A DNA stretch of 64,000 nucleotides from positions 21,102 through 85,101 of the forward strand of contig NZ_VOBN01000023.1 of the NCBI RefSeq assembly GCF_008370045.1. Reading direction: 5' to 3'. The DNA is from Pseudomonas sp. ANT_J12 (lineage in GTDB: Bacteria; Pseudomonadota; Gammaproteobacteria; Pseudomonadales; Pseudomonadaceae). Shown in pieces: positions 58,628 through 64,000 of this stretch (position 1 is the first letter of the stretch; every line of letters starts with the position of its first letter). The translations under genes and the position numbers were made by a program. The notes below the pieces were generated by a model. The model did not search any database and was not told the origin of the DNA. It saw nothing but the letters and a program-made list of their open reading frames with translations.

Positions 58628-59572
58628 TCAGTGCAAATCCAACTGCTGCCGATACGGCAAATCCGGCCCGGTCTTGCTGCAGGTCAGCGCCGCCGCTTGC
58701 ACCGCAAACTTCAACATCCCGTCAATCTGCTCCCGACTCAGGCGCTGCACACCGTCCACCGAATCCAGCTGATGCTCGGTCAGCCAGGTAATCAACGCAG
58801 CCTGGAAGGTATCGCCAGCCCCGACCGTATCGGCAATCTTCACCGATTGCGCCGGCACCGACCACGAACCATGGGCCCGACTGAACACCGTTGCGCCTTC
58901 GCCACCACGGGTCAAAAACACCAATTGGCAGCGATGCTGCAACCAGCCTTCAATGACACGCGCCGGGTCTTGCTCGGGGTAGAGCAGGCTCAAGTCTTCA
59001 TCGCTGACCTTGATCAGGTCGGCCAACTTCACCAGTTCGGCAATCCGCGAACGCCACAGGTCGATGTTCGGCTCTGGATTCAACCGCACATTCGGATCAA
59101 GGCTGATCAGGCGTTTACCGCTTTCGCGACCCACCAACGCCAGCAAGGTGTCGGCAATCGGCTGCACCACCAGCGAGTACGAACCGATGTGCAAACCGCG
59201 CACTTCAGGCCCCAGCACCGGCAGATGCTCCAGGCGCAATTGCCGATCCGCGCAGCCTTCACCGCGGAAGCTGTAATGGGGCGAGCCATTGGCGCCGACC
59301 GCGACCATCGCCAGGGTGGTCGGCGCGGCGAAGTCCACCAGGTAATCCGGGCACACACCTTCGTCCTGCAACACGTGCTGCAAGCGGCGGCCGAGGTAGT
59401 CGGTGGACAACCCGGCAAACAACGCCGAATCCACGCCCAAGCGGCGCAAACCCACCGCGACGTTGAACGGCGAACCGCCGGCAATCGCCTTGAAATTCAC
59501 TTTTGAAGCCAGACCGCTGGCATCGTCTTCGCTGAAGAAATCGAACAGCGCTTCGCCACACACCAGATACAT
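58628..59572 (-). CDS. mtlZ: Fructokinase of the mannitol operon (PfkB family)
   Basis: A 314-residue ribokinase-family enzyme that phosphorylates fructose, the product of mannitol dehydrogenation. MYLVCGEALFDFF start; AIAGGSPFNVAVGLRRLGVDSALFAGLSTDYLG (sugar-binding GG motif); and the C-terminal PfkB signature KIADTVGAGDTFQAALITWL with the catalytic Asp. Last gene of the mtl operon here, 15 bp after mtlY. The order matches mtlEFGKDYZ of P. fluorescens. A repeat follows the stop. Confidence 0.92.
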   Translation of the reverse strand: MYLVCGEALFDFFSEDDASGLASKVNFKAIAGGSPFNVAVGLRRLGVDSALFAGLSTDYLGRRLQHVLQDEGVCPDYLVDFAAPTTLAMVAVGANGSPHYSFRGEGCADRQLRLEHLPVLGPEVRGLHIGSYSLVVQPIADTLLALVGRESGKRLISLDPNVRLNPEPNIDLWRSRIAELVKLADLIKVSDEDLSLLYPEQDPARVIEGWLQHRCQLVFLTRGGEGATVFSRAHGSWSVPAQSVKIADTVGAGDTFQAALITWLTEHQLDSVDGVQRLSREQIDGMLKFAVQAAALTCSKTGPDLPYRQQLDLH

Positions 59573-59587
59573 AGAATTGTTCGCTCT

Positions 59588-61084
59588 TTAAAGGGTTGCG
59601 ACATGCTGTTGATAGCGTTCGTAAGCCTGCTGCGCGGCCGCCACATTCTCTGCGATCGGCAGGGTTTCGCTGGCCAGGTCGAGTTTCACGCAGCGCTCGC
59701 ACAAGTCCGCCAGGGTGCTTTCGTGGCCGTTAGACCAGGACTTGCACCACGCCGCTTGAATCGCCGCGCCGAGGGCGGCGGCTTCGCTTTGTTCGGTGCA
59801 GATCACCGGGGTGTTCATGATGTCGGCGACGATCTGGCGCCACACCGGGCTTTTCGAGCCGCCGCCGATCAAGCAAATGCTGCGGCTTTGTAAGCCATTT
59901 TGCCGCAGCAGGTCCAGTCCGTAACGCAGACCGAAGGTCGTGCCTTCGACGGCGGCGCGGCACAGGTTGGCCTGGGTCAGGTTGGTCATGGTCAAGCCGT
60001 GCAGGCTGCCGGTGGCGTGGGGCAGGGCGGGGACGCGTTCGCCGTTGAGGAACGGCAACATGCACATGCCGTCCGCACCGATCGGCGCCTGTTCGACCAG
60101 AGCGTTGAAGCGCTCGATATCCAGCTCGAACAACTCGCGAACCACCCCGGTGGCATTGGTCAGGTTCATGGTGCAGATCAACGGCAACCAGCCGCCGCTG
60201 GAGGAGCAGAACGTGGCGACCGAGGCGTCCGGGCTGACTTTGGGCTGTTCGGCATAGGCATAGACCGTGCCCGAGGAGCCCAGGCTCATGGTGATCGCCC
60301 CGGGCTGGATGTTGCCGGTACCGATGGCCCCCATCATGTTGTCGCCGCCGCCGCTGGACACCAGCGCTTGCGGGTTGATGCCCAGGTGTTCGGCGATGCT
60401 GGGCAGGACGGTTCCTACCGCTTGGTGCGCATCGATCAGCTCCGGCAGCGCCGCTTGCAGGCGCCCGGTGGGGTCGATGTCGCGCAGCAGCTGCAAGTCC
60501 CACTGGCGGGTGCGTACATTGAAATAACCGGTGCCCGACGCATCGCCGTATTCGCTGCAACTGCGGCCGGTGAGCCAATAGTTGAGGAAGTCGTGGGGCA
60601 GCAGGATGCGCGCGATGCGGGCAAAAATCTGTGGGTGCTGTTCTTTGGTCCAGAGCAGTTTGGACACGGTGTAGCCCGGCGCGATGACGACGCCGAGGCG
60701 TTCCAGCGAGCCTTTTTCGCCGCCCAGATGCGTCAGCAGACGATCGTTTTCCGGGGTGGATTCCGTATCGCACCAGAGCTTGGCCGGGCGCAGGACCTGG
60801 CCTTGATCGTCGAGCAACACCAGGCCGTGTTGCTGGCCGGAGACGCCGATGCCGAGGATGTCCTGGCCGTCGACGTTGGCGGCGAGCAGGGCGCGTCGGG
60901 TGGCGAGGGCGAAGGCTTCCAGCCACTGATTGGTGTCTTGCTCGCGCCGACCGTTGGCGCCGCTGATCAGGGTGTGGGCGGCGGCGCCCTGGCCCAGCAC
61001 TTGACCGCTGACCGCGTCGAGGATGATGGCTTTGGTGCCTTGGGTGCCGCAGTCGATGCCGAGGAATCGTTGTTGGTTTGCCAT
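59588..61084 (-). CDS. mtlY: Xylulokinase (FGGY family) of the mannitol/arabitol operon
   Basis: A 498-residue FGGY carbohydrate kinase with two actin-like domains. N-terminal phosphate loop FLGIDCGTQGTKAIILDAVSG; GVSGQQHGLVLLDDQG; DNMMGAIGTGNIQPGAITMSLGSSGTVYAY (catalytic/adenosine region); and the late SICLIGGGSKSPVWRQIVADIMNTPV FGGY signature. It phosphorylates D-xylulose, formed when the pathway processes arabitol. Placed between mtlD and mtlZ as in the P. fluorescens mannitol operon. A repeat sits between mtlD and this gene. Confidence 0.92.
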   Translation of the reverse strand: MANQQRFLGIDCGTQGTKAIILDAVSGQVLGQGAAAHTLISGANGRREQDTNQWLEAFALATRRALLAANVDGQDILGIGVSGQQHGLVLLDDQGQVLRPAKLWCDTESTPENDRLLTHLGGEKGSLERLGVVIAPGYTVSKLLWTKEQHPQIFARIARILLPHDFLNYWLTGRSCSEYGDASGTGYFNVRTRQWDLQLLRDIDPTGRLQAALPELIDAHQAVGTVLPSIAEHLGINPQALVSSGGGDNMMGAIGTGNIQPGAITMSLGSSGTVYAYAEQPKVSPDASVATFCSSSGGWLPLICTMNLTNATGVVRELFELDIERFNALVEQAPIGADGMCMLPFLNGERVPALPHATGSLHGLTMTNLTQANLCRAAVEGTTFGLRYGLDLLRQNGLQSRSICLIGGGSKSPVWRQIVADIMNTPVICTEQSEAAALGAAIQAAWCKSWSNGHESTLADLCERCVKLDLASETLPIAENVAAAQQAYERYQQHVATL

Positions 61085-61100
61085 GGATGACCCTACCGAA

Positions 61101-61213
61101 GATCGTTCCCGCGCTCTGCGTGGGAATGCCTCAATGGACGCTCTGCGTCCGCTTTTGGATGGGGGACGCGGAGCGTCCCGGGCTGCATTCCCACGCAGAG
61201 CGTGGGAACGATC
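61101..61213. repeat. Long palindromic repeat (TGATCGTTCCCACGC family) inside the mtl operon
   Basis: About 113 bp with outer arms GATCGTTCCCGCGCTCTGCG and CGCAGAGCGTGGGAACGATC. It lies between mtlD and mtlY, and its edge contributes the TGA stop codon of mtlD. Confidence 0.83.
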
Positions 61214-62687
61214 AGGCCGCGAGTACTTTTTCCAGGGTTCGGGTCACGCCCACCTCTCGCAAGCTGTTGCAGCACCACTCAAACGCCGCGACAAACTCCG
61301 CCGAACGCGGGATCGCCGTGCCAAAAATCTCATCGACCTCCAACAACCGCTGGGTGATCAACGCATCATCCGCCACCAACGCCTGACAGAACGTCGCCCG
61401 CGGATCGGGAATCGAATAGGTATCGCCATTCTCATCCACGCCCTTCAAATACAAGGCCCAGGCCGCCACCACCAACGCCGCACGCTTGGTCTCCTGGCCG
61501 TCAGCGATCAGGCGATTAATCGTCGGCACGGTGAATTTCGGAAACTTCGAGGAACCGTCCGAACACACCCGCTCCAGTTGATCGGCAATCGCCTGATTGG
61601 AAAACCGCGCCACCAGAGTGTTCTTGTATTCGGTCAGGTCGATCCCCGGCACCGAAGCCAGTTGTGGCGTGACGTCGAGGTCCATGTAGGCGCGCATGTA
61701 ACGCACGAACAGCGGGTCGTTCATGGTTTCGTGGACGAAGCGATAACCCTTCAAGAACCCCAGATATGTCAGGGCCAGGTGGCTGCCGTTGAGCAGCTTG
61801 ATCTTCATTTCTTCGTAAGGTGTGACGTCGTTGGTGAACTGCACGCCGACCTTTTCCCAGGCCGGGCGGCCGTTGACGAACTTGTCTTCCAGCACCCATT
61901 GCACAAACGGTTCGCAGACCACCGGCCAGGCGTCGTCGATCGCGGTTTTGTCGTGCAATTGCAGTTTGTGCTCGGTGCTGGTCATCGGCGTGATGCGGTC
62001 AACCATGGCGTTGGGGAAGCTGACGTTCTGGTCGATCCAGTCCCGCAGATCGGCATCGCGCAGCGCAGCGAAGGCCAGCAGTGCCTTGCGGGCTACCGCG
62101 CCGTTGTGCGGCAGGTTATCGCAGGACATCAAGGTGAACGCTGGCGTGCCGGCGGCGCGACGTTTGGCCAACGCGGAGCAGAGAAAGCCGAACACGGTTT
62201 TCGGTGCGTTCGGGTGCGCCAGGTCGTGCTGGATCAGCGGCAAATGGGCCATGAACTCGCCGTTGCTGTCGTCGATGCAGTAGCCGCCCTCGGTGATGGT
62301 CAGCGAGACGATGCGGATCTGGGGGCTGGCGAGTTTGTCGATCAGCGCCTCGGCGCTGTCTTCGGCCAGCAACATGTCGCGGATCGCGCCGATCACCCGG
62401 ACTTCGGCGTCAGCGTCGTCGCCCAGTTCAAACAAGGTGAACAGGTAATCCTGTTCCTTCAGATCGTCCCGGGCGCGACGGTCTTCGGCACGCAGGCCGA
62501 CCCCGCAAATCGCCCAGTCGAGGCCTTCGCCGGTGTTCATCAGCGCATCGGTGTAATACGCCTGATGCGCCCGGTGGAAACCGCCGACGCCGATGTGGGC
62601 GATGCCTTGGCGCGTATCGCTCAGGGCGTAGGCGGGCAGTGCCACCTCAGGCGCGAGGCGATTGAGGTTCTGTTTATTCAGTTTCAT
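61212..62687 (-). CDS. mtlD: Mannitol 2-dehydrogenase (polyol-specific long-chain dehydrogenase)
   Basis: A 491-residue NAD+-dependent enzyme that oxidises D-mannitol to D-fructose. N-terminal Rossmann segment GIAHIGVGGFHRAHQAYYTDAL; FTLMSCDNLPHNGAVARKALLAFA; and the family signature KIKLLNGSHLALTYLGFLKGYRFVHE with the catalytic Lys and Asn/His. Length is typical for the monomeric mannitol dehydrogenase of P. fluorescens. It lies directly behind mtlK (12 bp). Its stop is formed by the flanking repeat. Confidence 0.93.
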   Translation of the reverse strand: MKLNKQNLNRLAPEVALPAYALSDTRQGIAHIGVGGFHRAHQAYYTDALMNTGEGLDWAICGVGLRAEDRRARDDLKEQDYLFTLFELGDDADAEVRVIGAIRDMLLAEDSAEALIDKLASPQIRIVSLTITEGGYCIDDSNGEFMAHLPLIQHDLAHPNAPKTVFGFLCSALAKRRAAGTPAFTLMSCDNLPHNGAVARKALLAFAALRDADLRDWIDQNVSFPNAMVDRITPMTSTEHKLQLHDKTAIDDAWPVVCEPFVQWVLEDKFVNGRPAWEKVGVQFTNDVTPYEEMKIKLLNGSHLALTYLGFLKGYRFVHETMNDPLFVRYMRAYMDLDVTPQLASVPGIDLTEYKNTLVARFSNQAIADQLERVCSDGSSKFPKFTVPTINRLIADGQETKRAALVVAAWALYLKGVDENGDTYSIPDPRATFCQALVADDALITQRLLEVDEIFGTAIPRSAEFVAAFEWCCNSLREVGVTRTLEKVLAA

Positions 62688-62699
62688 CGCATAGTCTCG

Positions 62700-63803
<1,104 letters not shown>

Positions 63804-63852
63804 GATGATGGGCCTCCACATGTTTTTATTTATTTGAGCCGGGCGCGCTTTT

Positions 63853-63920
63853 TGTAGGAGCCAGGCTTGCCGGCGAAGGCGATTTAACGGACGCCTTCGC
63901 CGGCAAGCCTGGCTCCTACA
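63853..63920. repeat. REP-type palindromic repeat pair between mtlG and mtlK
   Basis: Perfect inverted arms TGTAGGAGCCAGGCTTGCCGGC / GCCGGCAAGCCTGGCTCCTACA-type (20-base cores TGTAGGAGCCAGGCTTGCCG and CGGCAAGCCTGGCTCCTACA). It sits inside the operon and may stabilise or partly terminate the upstream mtlEFG message. Confidence 0.87.
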
Positions 63921-63936
63921 AGGAGCGGATTCCGGG

Positions 63937-64000
63937 CTACTTCACTGCACCAAACGACAGGCCGCGGCCCAGTTGTTTCTGGCTGATCCAGCCGAAGATC
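63937..64000 (-). CDS. mtlG: Polyol ABC transporter permease MtlG, C-terminal end only
   Basis: The last 20 codons before a TAG stop read IFGWISQKQLGRGLSFGAVK, the typical C-terminus of MalG-type permeases (the FxxxQKxxxxGLTxGAVK pattern). The gene continues beyond the window end. Its position upstream of mtlK matches the order mtlG-mtlK-mtlD-mtlY-mtlZ. Confidence 0.8.
   Translation of the reverse strand, partial: IFGWISQKQLGRGLSFGAVK

Noticed and set aside
59900..61090. A 396-codon open frame on the + strand opposite mtlY
   Set aside because: Antisense shadow of the xylulokinase gene with no family motifs.

Overview
The window reads as a chromosomal segment of a Pseudomonas, most likely of the P. 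fluorescens group. It carries a complete fap functional-amyloid operon, the mtl mannitol operon in P. fluorescens order, a gnd-zwf pair, OprD- and NhaB-type proteins, DUF1652 and DUF2790 proteins, and many copies of Pseudomonas-type intergenic palindromic repeats. Most genes have high-GC codon usage. The stretch at about 48.2-53 kb is visibly richer in A+T.

Layout. 0-6.2 kb: the end of a DinB-like gene, a GNAT acetyltransferase, a Fur-boxed TonB siderophore receptor, the phosphoethanolamine transferase CptA and a 59-residue coiled-coil protein. 6.4-9.7 kb: an overlapping gnd-zwf-HAD phosphatase operon. 9.8-13.2 kb: NhaB, a delta-60 repeat protein and a small conserved protein. 13.5-20.4 kb: a sigma-54 activator facing the fapABCDEF operon, which has a candidate -24/-12 promoter and an intrinsic terminator between fapC and fapD. 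20.6-31.4 kb: NAD salvage (pnuC plus a NadR-like kinase), an MCP, UppP, DUF1294, MmcQ/YjbR, a LysR/azoR pair, a hydrolase, an MFS exporter and the ABC-F protein YbiT. 31.9-38.1 kb: LpxO, bacterial NHEJ (Ku and LigD), a proline-rich exported peptide and a PQQ-type aldose dehydrogenase. 38.2-42 kb: a GNAT/C39-like peptidase fusion divergent from a RimK-like ATP-grasp ligase and a CorA-like transporter. 42.3-43.6 kb: a leader peptide with attenuator in front of a short threonine dehydratase. 43.6-48.1 kb: small envelope or hypothetical genes, ecotin, and a structured RNA leader upstream of a small protein gene. 48.1-56.1 kb: an orphan type VI secretion island of VgrG, a PoNe-like DNase effector and five tandem PoNi-like immunity paralogues. 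56.4-64 kb: an OprD porin, a lytic transglycosylase-like lipoprotein and the mtlGKDYZ part of the mannitol operon, cut by the window end.

The clearest multi-gene systems are the fap amyloid machine (subunits A-C, protease D, E, pore F), the T6SS effector/immunity array, Ku-LigD end joining, the ATP-grasp/GNAT-peptidase pair, and mannitol uptake and catabolism (mannitol to fructose to fructose 6-phosphate). The most notable observations are the five-fold immunity expansion, the candidate transcription attenuator in front of a threonine dehydratase that lacks its regulatory domain, the structured RNA near 47.0 kb, and the transcriptional punctuation inside the fap operon. No tRNA, rRNA, CRISPR array, prophage or insertion sequence was seen.
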